Source of the DNA: Holothuria scabra
Lineage: Eukaryota; Echinodermata; Holothuroidea; Aspidochirotida; Holothuriidae
DNA length: 64,000 bases
Assembly (NCBI GenBank): GCA_037179385.1
Contig: CM074195.1
Location: 9,625,787 to 9,689,786 of the forward strand
Direction of reading: 5' to 3'
The notes under the pieces were generated by a model. The model was not told the origin of the DNA, ran no database searches, and saw only the letters and a program-made list of their open reading frames with translations. Position numbers and translations under genes: made by a program. This document shows positions 11,311-21,692 of the stretch, piece by piece. Each line of letters begins with the position of its first letter. Within the stretch, counting starts at the first letter, position 1.

Positions 11311-11746
11311 TGCAGAATTGAGAGAGTCAGACACTGATTCAATAAACTCTTCATTAGCCTTCGGGCGTAGCATCCAAATTTGACAGGCACAAGTCGTAGA
11401 ATAGGAGGTGTATAAAGGAAATATTCCACACTGTTGTCACGTGGAAACCTTTTCTGGGGCCTACCGCGGACAAAATATAACAATGTTTTGCAGCGTGTTA
11501 TGTAAATGAGGTCTTAAATATCATTTTCAGAAAACCAGTTATGCCCGAGGACAAGTTGGGATTGAAGAATGCTGGGAAAGTGAGAAGAAAATACTTGAGA
11601 AACTCCTTCTGAGAGGGTATAAAAGGAATTCTTTGAACAATGGCTAGCACACCACAATTATGTATGGGACAATGACACTGAAACATTGAAATTTGGTATA
11701 ACACTTCCTAGGCCACTACAAGTGATGAATGGCACATCAAGGTGTA

Positions 11747-12026
11747 TTAAAGAGAAAGAGAATGCTCCCACACTAACCAAATTGTAGGTAATATAGTCTA
11801 GTAGTCTCTTCGATTTCATAAATGGCTCTTCTGAATCATGTGACAATATTTTTCTCACTTAATTGTGAAACTAAAGTAGTGTAACTTGCTTTTATACCTC
11901 TTGGGTATGCAATAGTTAGGTCCTGAAAGGTAGTGAAAGGTACTTGGAAGAGAAATATGAAGAAATTAGTTGTTTCATAATTGTTTCATTTAAAAATTGG
12001 AGTGACATGCTCTAGATGGCACTTTA
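11747..12026 (+). repeat. Family B miniature element, diverged copy
   Basis: It begins TTAAAGAGAAAGAG and keeps the family landmarks: AAATGGCTCTTCTGAATCATG, GTGACAATATTTTTCTC, and GGGTATGCAATAGTTAGGTCC. It ends near CACTTTAG. It is more diverged than the copies at 24-35 kb. Confidence 0.65.
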
Positions 12027-12044
12027 GCAATGGACAACAAACAG

Positions 12045-13220
12045 TTACATCTCCATGAGGTATTAAATTACATGGAGTTACTTGGTTTGAGTCAGGCCTG
12101 GGCCACAGCCTTTTTTCCAGTTGTATTAAAGCAGCTTATGTTGTTTGATGAAAAAAAAAAATAACCTTCATCATTAATCTTCAATCTTGCTCTTCCATTT
12201 GATACCAACCCAATAGAAATCCTTCACGCCAGGTTTTTTTCCGGTGAAATTTCACTAATTAGAGCGCTAATTACAATAGAAAAAAACTTCATCTACTTTT
12301 TTCGGCTAAACTCTTATGCAAAGACAACGGGCTCTTATCTCAATTTGACCAATCACAATGCAAGAAATGAATGACGTAAAATTCTGCCTACCCTTTGACA
12401 CAACGATGTACGTATTGCCAATATATCACACATGTTGTGTACATGCATTACAGGAGTCCTTTCACAACCGTTCGGGCCCAACACAGAATGACAGTTAGTT
12501 TCACACGTATGTAACCCAAAGATTGTTTTTGAATGCCAAGCTACAGCATCAAATCAACGAGAAAATGAACATTATCTTGAAACTTGGGACGGATTCAAAT
12601 AGCAAAATCAGCGACAAAATTAAAAACTGAACGATGGAGCCGAAACAAGTGAATAGGAATTTGTCACTGAATCTGGGTTCACAAATGAAACAAACGAATT
12701 GCGCAGCCGGTTCGATGCGATGTGCAAATTGGACACATAAAGGCCGTTTGAATAAGGTATGTATCAATTGAACGAAATTTCACTGTCTGTTTTGTTTACG
12801 TTTTGCTTGACTCCTTCTCAAAATGACCTTCTGAATATGCATCAAATTCATTGGGCGGAGCTAGAGCAAGATAATAAGGCAGAATGGCGTTTGGAAACCG
12901 TTGAAATCTTTTCGATTTTTTTCAAATTTTTGCTCATTTTCGAAGAAAAGACTAAAGTACATTAGTCTTTAAAGCTTTTTACATTTGTATGGAGTACATC
13001 CCGTACATTTGATGAACACTGGAAACGTAAAAATAACAGCATTAGCTGCTTTAAACTTACTGGCTTGCTTTCCCAAGTCCATTGCTTATGCTAAGCATGC
13101 ACCAAGCACAACAGCAGTGGATTCCATTTTAAAAGTCTTCGGTATGACACGGCCAGGAGTCTAAACTCCAGACTTCCCGACTGCAAGTCATATGCTCTAA
13201 CTATGGCCATATATCTGGTG
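12045..13220 (-). repeat. tRNA-derived SINE, copy E1, split by element D
   Basis: The two halves, about 12045-12125 and 13055-13220, align with the uninterrupted SINE at 53617-53890. The left half reads GAGTCAGGCCTGGGCC then CTTTTTTCCAGTTGT; the right half continues with TGGCTTG, CATTGCTTATGC and then the tRNA-like head. On the minus strand the head shows an A-box-like TAGTTAGAGCATATG and a B-box-like GGAGTTTAGACTCC, the expected pol III promoter layout. The family D element lies exactly between the halves. Confidence 0.75.
12126..13054 (+). mobile_element. Family D non-autonomous transposon, copy 1 (0.93 kb)
   Basis: Bounded by TTAAAGCAGCTTATG and its near inverse ATTAGCTGCTTTAA, so TTAA lies at both ends. 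The whole body is repeated in reverse at 22823-23731 with most positions the same. It has no transposase frame: the frames at 12549-12965 are short and not conserved as protein. It is relatively CpG-rich compared with its flanks. TTAA flanks followed by AG suggest the Kolobok superfamily, which is inference. Confidence 0.85.
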
Positions 13221-14066
13221 CAAGAACCATGAGCTGTGGACTCTAGTAGTGAAATAGCAGTACTATGGAATACAGAAAACTAATGGCTGTTGTATAATGT
13301 GTGTAATAAATTTCACTACGCAGTCTATTTAATTTATTCTCTTTCATGTGCAGTTATTTACATGAGTCTTTATGTTCTAGTTTCCAAAATTTCTTAGTTT
13401 AGACTGAGTGCATGTATCAACCAAAACCACTTGAGATGATCAGGCAATTCAGGCATTATGCTTTACAGTTAATGCACAACATTACAACATATGTCACAGG
13501 GGTGGAGCTTGTGCAGGCTATAGGGTGGGGTTCTGGAACCACATATCAGACTTTCTAATCAGTGAGCAATACCTTTCTCTCATACCATCTGTCACTTCTT
13601 ATTCTCAATTTTTATTGGACCGTCATATTCTTTCCATGTTTCATTGGTTTATTTGTTGTTTGTGCTTTGAAAGTTTGTAAACTGTAATGGTCACATATAC
13701 TGTTATCACTACAGTAGTACCGTTATTCATATGTTGTATAGAACATGTATTGCAGAAAAGGGAAGAATTTGTAATTCACCAACTAGCAAACAATCATACT
13801 ATCAAGTTTGTCCCTTTCAAAATGACAAACAGCAACTTAAATTGTTGGTCCAAGGATGTGGAGTGGGAGGGAGCTTCATGGGGCAGGGGGGATCCTAGGG
13901 GAGGGGAATCCTATGGTTCCTACACTTATATTTGTTATTTGTAATGCTTTTACATGCCAATGTTGTCATTTTTAGAAGCAGGCCAATTCATTGCATTCAA
14001 AGTGATGCTATAGAAGTTAGCAATCGAGATATATACATGTGCATCCTGTTAAGAGGAATAATCTAC
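13221..14066. other. Unassigned AT-rich sequence
   Basis: No gene is supported. It includes a G-rich patch at about 13855-13910. An 85-codon plus frame at 13687-13944 has no recognisable features. Confidence 0.4.
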
Positions 14067-14372
14067 TTTAAAGGCAGTCATTTGTCATCCCAAACTACAG
14101 TTTCAGTATGCATATATCAAAACTCTCAATTGGTACAGCTCTTTGATTGGCATCACATTCAAACAATGCATCATAGCTAAATTACACAACATGGGCACTG
14201 AGAGTGTCTTGATTACACATTATGGACTTGTATGGCCACTGGGATAAGCCATCAAGCAATCAACTAGGATTGTGTCTGGATAAAGATGAGTTTTAGATAA
14301 ATGTGGGAGGGGCTAGAAGTAAGTAGGTTGGGAGAATTGGAACTGTTTGGGATGATGAAATATGCCTTTAAA
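14067..14372 (+). repeat. Family C miniature element, copy 2
   Basis: Begins TTTAAAGGCAGTCATTTG and ends TGCCTTTAA. It is a near-perfect inverse of 7471-7778, so it is one of the best preserved copies. The two lie about 6.6 kb apart in inverted orientation. About 306 bp, non-coding. Confidence 0.85.
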
Positions 14373-14429
14373 TGTTGGGACAGCCTGCTTGATCTATAGC
14401 AAAGTCCAAACATGATGTTTACCCTTCAT

Positions 14430-14466
14430 GTGAATACATATATATGTGTGTCTGTGTGTGTGTCCT
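14430..14466. repeat. TA/TG-rich microsatellite
   Basis: ATACATATATATGTG followed by interrupted TG repeats. A simple-sequence tract. Confidence 0.7.
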
Positions 14467-14544
14467 TTGGCTAACCCTTGCCATTCGAAAAAGATATAGC
14501 ATTTCTATGAGTAATTCTCAACCAATGAATTTTACTGGCTTCTG

Positions 14545-14741
14545 AATAATTCTGAACTTGTCAGGAGTTCGACTCCCAATCGGGTCACATGAAAGACACA
14601 AAAATGGAACCTTCTACCATTGTCCTTGGTACTCGATCATGACAAGCAATAGAATGGGAAAGAAAAGCCAGCGAGCCAAACTAGAAAAAAGGTCGTGGCC
14701 TGACAGAATACAGTAAGTGGTAAAACTCCATCTAACTCTAT
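14545..14741 (+). repeat. tRNA-derived SINE, copy E2 (diverged)
   Basis: The plus strand has a B-box-like GTCAGGAGTTCGACTCCC (about 14560-14580), and downstream the inverse of the family body (AAGCCAGCGAGCCAAACTAG, then AAAAAAGGTCGTGGCCTGAC), ending in AAAACTCCATCTAAC, which matches the inverse of 16248-16264. Orientation is opposite to the other SINE copies. It accounts for the end of a 152-codon minus frame at 14637-15095, which I therefore do not call. Confidence 0.65.
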
Positions 14742-15109
14742 TGTAACAAAAATTTCCAAAGGGAAGCTCGCCAAAATCCTAACTATCATTATTTTCTTCT
14801 TTTTTACTTGAAACATAATACTATAAATCATGAACCGCCAGATACTGAATGCAAATTTCAATGAAACATTCATGAATCCCCACTGGGTGAAACATGAACT
14901 TTTAAACTCTGCCGCTTTCAAACCAAAACAGAAAAGAAACTTCATGAATAATTCAAGCGCTGAGAAAATCCTTCCAAAACGAACAACTACCTGATGAATT
15001 TTTTGGGACTTGTACCACAGTCTGGAAGTTGGAAAGAGAGCTCTAGTTTTAAGTAAAATTTTGTTTATCATGTTATCTTTCATTAAGTGTTGCATTGTCG
15101 CGAAAGCAG

Positions 15110-15400
15110 TGTTTCTTACCGTCCGAGGAAAGAGACATCAGCCACGGATATACAGCTATCAAAGGCACTTCATTTCATGCAAGCTTTAATGTTCTTTTGT
15201 TTGCAAAATATGGCCGATAGCAAATGGCTTTGGCTGGTTGGAACTCTTTGCGAGGTTTAAAGTAGCCCGAAGGGTAAGTGCAACGCACACGATACCTATT
15301 GCTAGAGGCTATATATCTGTCTGCCACCTGGCAAAGATAATCAAAGCACCTGAAAGGGATGCAGACGAGCAGGACTTTAAGCTTTACCGGTGTCATTGAA
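15110..15400 (-). other. CpG-rich candidate exon or promoter segment
   Basis: On the minus strand the segment holds a 73-codon frame from ATG at 15396 (begins MTPVKLKVLLVCIPF, with Cys and Arg/Tyr-rich C-terminal half), an acceptor-like CATCCCTTTCAG within it, a TATATA motif at about 15311, and a strong donor TCGGACG/GTAAGAAA at about 15117. The frame does not run into the donor. It could be a small secreted protein, a non-coding first exon, or chance. The protein is not recognised. Confidence 0.2.
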
Positions 15401-15689
15401 CTTCATCCCATGGAAGATGTTTTACTGGCCTGATACTTCATGTAGAAATATGATGCGGCAATGGTGGGAAAAGTTACATTATCTTGTCAGGCAACGACAA
15501 CTTGATGAAGGGCTAGGCATGATTGTGAGAGTAGGCTTACAGATCTAGCATAACAAATCAAAAAAAATAGAAGAAAGAAAAAACAGTACAAAATTATGTT
15601 TAACATGTCAACATTCACATATCACAGAGTAGAATAGCCATTTTGAAAAATAACAAAATTTCTCAACAGAAAGATAAACATGAGAAGAG
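15401..15689. other. Unassigned AT-rich sequence
   Basis: I see nothing supportable here beyond A-rich runs near 15560-15585. Confidence 0.4.
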
Positions 15690-15946
15690 ATGTTGAAATA
15701 TCACAGAACAGCTAGCAGCAACAGACTATATATAAGTATTTCAGGAGTTGAAAATAAAAGTAGGCAACTTGAATTTACGAAAGATAATATCAGAGGACAA
15801 TTAAAATTGCATGGTAAAAGCAGCAAACAGTGCCCTTTAAATGATACCTCATTGTGTGAGGCAATGCAACATAATAAGAGGGCGCCCTTCTGGCTCTCCC
15901 TTTGTCCAACCTATCATGGTGTTCACACATGCCAAAGGATTACCTC
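15690..15946 (+). CDS. Possible coding exon ending on a perfect donor (low confidence)
   Basis: ATG at 15690 opens 85 codons (begins MLKYHRTASSNRLYIS, later HGKSSKQCPLNDTSLC) and runs to ACCTCAG/GTAAGT, a full match to the animal donor consensus, in phase 1. The last 80 bases are GC-raised compared with the flanks. A second plus frame is also open across the donor, so the frame choice is uncertain. The protein is not recognised and no partner exon is identified. Confidence 0.2.
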
Positions 15947-16245
15947 AGGTAAGTAGGGTTGCAAAATGTCAATATGTGGAAAGCAAGGATGATGAAGTAT
16001 CACCATCCTTCAAATATCTGCAACCAAGAATAACTCAATAGAACCCTTCAAGCCAGTCAGTATGAAAAAGTCTATTTTCAAAAGTTTTGAGCTCCCCTGG
16101 AAATTATTTAACTACCATGGCATTCATCCTTGATCCATGATAATTAATTGAGTATTTTTTATTAAGCTATCAATCCAAAAGATCTGCTCTTTTCTCTCAA
16201 AATGTTATTTCTTGGCCAGCACAACAGCATATATCTCAGAGAATT

Positions 16246-16345
16246 AGTTAGATGGAGTTTTACTGCCCAGTTTCCAACCAATTGGTTCATGTTGAGCCGG
16301 CTACAGCCTTTTTTTCCAGTTGTGGCTCACTGGCAAGTCTCAGAG
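16246..16345 (-). repeat. tRNA-derived SINE, copy E3 (tail part only)
   Basis: Contains TTAGATGGAGTTTTAC, CAACCAATTGGTT and CTTTTTTTCCAGTTGTGGC in the family order. The tRNA-like head is missing. Confidence 0.65.
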
Positions 16346-16483
16346 AAAGCAGCTATTGAAAATGATAGTGATTAAAATTAAATAGGCCTATTTCAATTTC
16401 TGAAAATCTTTATTTTCCTTTGCTCTTGCCCCTTCCACCCCTCCAGTCTGCCATTAACCCCTTCATTTAAACCAAATAAGTGC

Positions 16484-16690
16484 GCAGGAACATAACCAGT
16501 GGGGTGACACTGGGGGAGCTTACCACCGGACGCCCAAAAATGGGAAGGGGGAAATATCGGGAAGAGAAAAAGGGCAAGAAAGAGAGAAAAGAAGGGGAAA
16601 CTCGTACAACATTGGGAAACCTCTTGAGTCTTGCCCCCCCCGCCAAGATTGCCAGGACTGGTATAAGCCCCTGTGAGTACGTGGGTGATT
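16484..16690. repeat. Family H miniature element, copy 1
   Basis: Shares GGAAACCTCTTGAGTCTTG and purine-rich blocks, in inverted orientation, with 46451-46641. The ends carry CATAACCAG-type motifs resembling the GCGTAGCCAG ends of family G, so G and H may be one superfamily. Frames across it are repeat sequence. Confidence 0.55.
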
Positions 16691-18028
16691 AAAGAGTAGC
16701 CAAATGGGTGTAAAGACTACAGCTATACTTTGAGCACATCACTTCAAATCCCAAATATTAACACAAACTCCATACCTCTATTAATAATCAAAAAAGTGGA
16801 TTCCACTAAAATAAAAGGCAACAGACCTGAAGTACTAGTTGCCTCTAGAATATACCACCATGCAAAAGTTGAGGATGTGTTTTTTTTTCCTGTAAATGTG
16901 TTTTCTTGCAGTTATCCACCACACTCAGATCATTTTTTTCAATCAATTTTAATCAATAACAGTAGACAATTAGCTTGAAACGAGCATCTTAACACAAATA
17001 AGAGGCCATGTACAATTACCATGTCGTATGGCAGCATCTAATACTTACTGCAGTGTGGGCGTATTAAATTGATTGGATTGCTGTTTTATTATAAACCATC
17101 TTTTAAATTTTTCTGGTAAAATACTCAATCAAAGAGACCTTTTAAGGTCAACAAGCAGGAATGTATAAATAAGGTTAAGTAAGTATGAAACATATTTTAA
17201 CATATGCACATGTTGTACAAAGATATGCATCACCATAGACAACCAAGTGTTTATACACTTCAGAAAGCTATATATGATAGCTAACATTTTTAGCGTACTG
17301 CTGAATTCATGACATGACAAAACAGTGATTATCGATCAAAACTGGGTACAAGACAGAAGCTTTTATCAGCTGTCAAAACAGAAAAGAGTGTTAAAGCCAA
17401 CAGATAAAGAATCACTGGCTGCCACTGAATATTGTTAAAGAATTGAAAGTAAAGGGTTAGGCCACCCACAAGGGCAAATATAACTGCTTAGCAAGCAATG
17501 CAAATCTTTACTGATGCATGCATGGTTAGCTGTGTGTAGGGCTACACTAAAAGGTGACAGACATGTTTGCAGTCTTCAAAGGTGCAAGATTACAACCTTG
17601 CCATGTAGTTGCCAGCTGCCATGGCTTTACAAACCTGAACATAAGCCAGTCTTTCAGATTCTATAAAATATTTTTCATCACAGTTTTGTTGAGTTAAGAA
17701 TGAGAAATGTATAGGACACGAAGCACTCATGCCTGGCAGCACCTTTTCACCATACAATATGACTAATTAAGTCTAAGATAATGAGGGCAGTATTCAAGAT
17801 ATCATGGTGAGGGCAGTATTCAAGATACTTGAAGGTTGCAGGAGGAAATCAATCATTTTCAAAAAGGAAATTAATATCAGCCCCATAAATGATCGAAAAA
17901 GGAAAAAAGAAATGTTTTCAGGAGGGTCGCAACTTTTACAACACACATAGCCTTTGACTCTAAAGTCAAGGTGTTTGTGTCACATACTATTCTGAAAATA
18001 ATCAATGGAGTTGCTACATGAACTGTCC
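16691..18028. other. Unassigned AT-rich sequence with a short duplication
   Basis: No gene is supported. A 26-bp unit starting GAGGGCAGTATTCAAGATA is duplicated in tandem at 17783-17828. Confidence 0.45.
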
Positions 18029-18592
18029 TTAAAAGAAGGGTTTAAGGTCACAACAGGTTTTGATATGTTAGAGGGGTACTTATCCTGAGCATTTTGGTGA
18101 AATTTGCATTGAAATCCAATGTGTGTTTCTCAAGATATAAACACGTAAAGTTTTCACTTTTTCAACAAAACGTGAACTTGAAGCAAGCACATATGACATC
18201 ATATCCCCACATTAATGGGCAGTCTTTTGTTTTTCTTTAAACTTCATACTGGATTTTCTCCTCAACAATCCCATATTATTAAAATGTGATTGCATAAGTG
18301 GCATGAGAACTTTACCAACTTTGCATCCCCACAAGGTCTTACTCCCATTAACGTCAAGGTCAACACAATGGTCTGATAAAACAGAGGGAAACAAAGCATT
18401 CCTTGTCAATGTGAGGAAGTGATATAAGCTCTGCTGCCCTCAACATCACTTTTCAACACAAATCTACTGGCTTCATTTACTGATATCTCAAGAAATACAT
18501 GTCTGATTTGAATGACACTTTCACCACACTGTGTAGATTTTGTTCCTCTTTCACATATGAAAATTAAATTTTTGCTTAAACCTCCCCTTTAA
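18029..18592 (+). repeat. Family A miniature element, complete copy
   Basis: The left end TTAAAAGAAGGGTTTAAGG is the near inverse of the right end AAACCTCCCCTTTAA, giving terminal inverted repeats of about 18 bp flanked by TTAA. The right two thirds match 1-374. About 564 bp, with no coding frame. Confidence 0.8.
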
Positions 18593-18764
18593 CTTAAGTG
18601 TCAAATAAAGGCTTTGGTTTATACTCTTACAAGTGTTTGCACTCACTGCTTTGAACTATACTTGCTCCTACTTTTACTCACAATGTATTTGTAAGATTTA
18701 CAAACATACTTACAGAGTTTGTATGATAAGCATGTTGAGGTCAAATTAGAAATTTCATCAGGTT

Positions 18765-18965
18765 GAAAAAAATTATTTCCCAGGAAGCTTGAGTACAGTA
18801 AAATTGTTTCCCAGGAAGAAAGCAATATTTCCTACATGTTTTTAGCCCATGTTTTCATATGCTGAAAAGGAAATTTTCTTCTCATTGCCAAAATTTCCCT
18901 CCTGATGCCCAGACTTCCAGGAAAGGAGCCTCCCATATTACCAACTTTTTTGGAGCATTTCATAC
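18765..18965 (+). repeat. Family P repeat, copy 1
   Basis: Holds repeated TTTCCCAGGAAG motifs and the block AAAATTTCCCTCCTGATG. It matches 51905-52083 in reverse, including ATTTCCCAGGAAG, the CCCAGACTTCC region and the following AAAGGAGCCTCCC region. A diverged dispersed repeat. Confidence 0.65.
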
Positions 18966-19679
18966 CTGTCAGGCTAGTTGCACTTACGAAAAGAGATGTG
19001 CGCTTGTGCACACATACTCACAACTTGATCTTCCCACTATTGAAGTTGTCTTGTATTCACAACATATTGTTCACGCCACAGCCAGACTTATAAATTTGAA
19101 GGGGGGGGGGGGGTGAGGCAACATCATTGTAAGAGTTTTGCCAGCCTGGTGGAAGGTTCAAACAGAATGGGGTGTCTCCCTAATCCTTTGCTTTTTTTAA
19201 AGAGCCTAGATGCAAAATGGTGGAGGATTTTTAACTTTGAAAGGATTAATCTTGAGGTTTAAGATGTGATGTTTATTGGAGTCATTTTTATCCTTAAGTT
19301 CAACACCTTTTTTTAAAAAAAATTGTCCCCCCACCCCTCCCCCTTGGCTCCAGGCCCAGTTGTACTCACACTGTAAGTATCTGCTTCCATTAGCTCAGTT
19401 TCCATGTTCTGCCATTATCTTGACCATGGTAAACTTACTAAAGTTCGAGCAAACATAATCAGTTCCCACATATTCTCACCTGACTCAATTGTAAGTGACA
19501 ATTGGACAAGTCAGAATTGTAATATTACAGTAACTCAGTAACGACCTTTCAAAGACATACACTATAATAACTTAACGCTCTCTGTAAATCCACAATCATT
19601 TACTTAAGTTTATTGCAGCATGTTTTCTAACTTACACAAATAAATGTCAAATCGAATGACTTTTACAATCATCAAACAG
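18966..19679. other. Unassigned sequence
   Basis: No gene is supported. A G-run is at about 19101-19114 and a pyrimidine-rich patch at about 19325-19350. Confidence 0.4.
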
Positions 19680-19806
19680 AAGTAATTTTTACTACGGTTA
19701 CATTGTGTAAGCAGTTTTGGTCTCGACCACTTCGACCTGCTTCCTCTAAAACCGAAAGCTGCAATGGAACATGCATATTTTGACTACTGCTAAAGGTAAA
19801 AAAAGA
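19680..19806 (-). pseudogene. Possible RecQ-like helicase motif VI remnant or exon
   Basis: A minus frame of about 47 codons contains LEEAGRSGRDQNC. The E-x-(A/S)-G-R-(A/S)-G-R-D core is the motif VI signature of RecQ-type superfamily 2 helicases, where the arginines contact nucleotide. A good splice acceptor (CATGTTCCATTGCAG) precedes it at 19759, with T-rich sequence before that. The frame stops about 20 codons after the motif. There is no partner helicase motif nearby, so this is either one exon, a transposon-derived relic, or a chance match. Confidence 0.25.
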
Positions 19807-19910
19807 TACAAGAATTTAACAAGACACATATTATACAGCCTTCTAAATAGTGACAAAACTATAAGCTAAATATTAGCAGAGTTGCTAACAGAGTTAATAA
19901 GATATGAGTT

Positions 19911-19998
19911 TTGGGAAACTCCCTGGTTTGGGAATCTACAATCCTCAATACTTATCTCCTATTTACACTCCTGCCTCCCACAGTGTAAATAGTAGGTA
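19911..19998. repeat. Family K repeat (copy 2, left part)
   Basis: ACTCCCTGGTTTGGGAATC then CTCAATACTTATCTCC match 9131-9180. Inverted blocks CTATTTACACT and AGTGTAAATAG follow. Confidence 0.5.
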
Positions 19999-20344
19999 CA
20001 GGGGGGAGGGGGAAGAACGTACAGTAGATTTTAGAATATTTCAACTTTGTGCAAAAGTAACACTTGTGAAGTTAGCAAAATGGAACAAAAAACAACAGAA
20101 ATTAGTCACAGATATACACATACAACAAGTGTTTAACCATTTTTATAGCACAATTACAAGCATGTTTGCACAATAAATAACACACACACAAATTCATATG
20201 CCTTACGTGAAAGCATTTTTTGTCAGGTACACCACAAACATTGGGCAAGCAACAAGCAGTTCTCTTACAAACAATAATGTTACCAACACAAAGAATTAAG
20301 ATCTTCTCTAGAAATGTATGAATGGTTCATATATTTTACAATAC

Positions 20345-20427
20345 CTCCGATATAACAACCAAAAATGAGAGAAACTCCGGGCTCTCCTGCGATTAGGATC
20401 GCCGGTATCGACCTTCAACAACTCCAT
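20345..20427 (-). CDS. Candidate first coding exon, basic N-terminus
   Basis: On the minus strand ATG at 20427 sits in an excellent start context (ACCATGG) and opens 27 codons (begins MELLKVDTGDPNRRRARS). It then meets TCGGAG/GTATTG, a donor, in phase 2. An in-frame TAA lies about 20 codons upstream, so this is the first ATG of its frame. The 83 bases are 48% G+C with six CpGs, well above the flanks. The peptide is Arg-rich, then aromatic (FSHFWLLY). I do not recognise it. It shares strand, phase and junction bases with 4845-4760, as expected of alternative first exons, but no common downstream exon is identified. Confidence 0.4.
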
Positions 20428-21540
20428 GGTCTTCTTGCTCTTCTCAAAATGAGAGCAAAGAAGAATTTTAAGCAGTTTTTAGCCCTTTCCTTGATGACAT
20501 TGCATGAGATAAGAACCTTTTAACCTGTCAGTAGAGGCAGTTCTTACCACCTGTAGTGCTATCTTTTGGCACATGTTACACTAGCCAGATAAACCAGGCA
20601 TGGTAACTGACTTGCGACAAGCACAGCAGAAATGCAATTACCATTAACGACTTCTGAACCATCAAAACAACCTAATGTCAATCAGAGGGAAGACCTCTTT
20701 CTGATGTTTTGCGAAGATTCCCACTGAAAAAACAACCCATAACTATTTCATACCAAGCCAGGACACAGATCAACCTTGGAGGAATTATGGGTTTGATTAA
20801 TATGGCTATCCTTGCAGGTAATCTTATCTCCGTGTCTCTGCTAAAAACAATAAAAGTGTCCAATGCACCAGTTGTATCTTCGAATGCAATTTCTTGGCTA
20901 AACAAATTGAACAGCTTTTCAGTTTTTGAAAGGTGGGTGCAAATAGGCAGGACCACAAGAAAAACACAGTTAAAGGAAATTATTGATGACAATATGATGA
21001 GTGATTGAAAGACTGTGGAACTATCAAGGTTGTGTTGGGTTGAAAAACCTAAAGGCTGAAAGCATGAAAAGTGAAATTATTAGCACTAACAGAGTTTTTT
21101 TTTCTTGCACTATCACAGCTTACTTGTCGAACCATTGGTATGTGATAGTGGCTTAGTGGTCATTGCGTATATAGTGTGACTGTCACTTTCAGGCACTGAA
21201 ATGTTACTAATCTTTTGCTAAATAACATCCTTGATTTTTGCCATGAAATATCTGTTATGTCCTTCTCCACAGAGGAAACAGTCTAGACCTCACAATGTTT
21301 CACTCTCCATTTCCTAAATTCTTGATAAAAAAACAAGGAATTTGAATTCTGGATAGAGGGCTAAACATTGTGGCTCACCTGTTTAAAGTAGCTGGTATTA
21401 AAATGAAAATGCAAACAATGGTTTTCACCCTCCTCCCTTGGTGGCAGTGTACAAGCTAATTAATACAATAGCCTTCTACGTCATCAAAACCACTTCTCAG
21501 AGTACAATTTACTACTTGTTATTTCATACAATCAGCCCCT
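20428..21540. other. Unassigned sequence with overlapping open frames
   Basis: Frames of 104 codons (minus, 20678-20992) and 99 codons (plus, 20709-21008) overlap on opposite strands, and neither matches a family I know. Overlap on both strands points to chance. If the exon at 20427-20345 is real, the first several hundred bases would be its promoter side. Confidence 0.35.
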
Positions 21541-21692
21541 CCAGTAGCCTAGCCAGGATTGTGTCATGAGGGGCACGACATGAGGGAAAAGTCTGAGGAT
21601 AGAGAGAAAAGGCTGCTATTTTAGGTGTTTTTTGCATTAGTTGGGTCATGGGGGTTCTAGCCCCCAAACCAGCCCTGTGGCTATGCCACTGG
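21541..21692. repeat. Family G miniature element, copy 2 (inverted)
   Basis: Begins AGCCTAGCCAGGATTGTGTC and ends TGTGGCTATGCCACTGG. The middle carries the inverse of the TCTCTCTATCC and AACACCTGAAATAGC blocks of 3873-4041. Confidence 0.75.

Noticed and set aside
14637..15095. 152-codon minus-strand open frame
   Set aside because: Its last part is tRNA-SINE sequence (copy E2), there is no recognisable family, and a run of this length is only mildly unusual for 64 kb at this base composition.
17783..17828. Start of a CRISPR-like or satellite array
   Set aside because: Only two adjacent 26-bp units without spacers, in a eukaryotic context.
20678..21008. Roughly 100-codon frames on both strands
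   Set aside because: Opposite-strand overlap with no family features is typical of chance frames.
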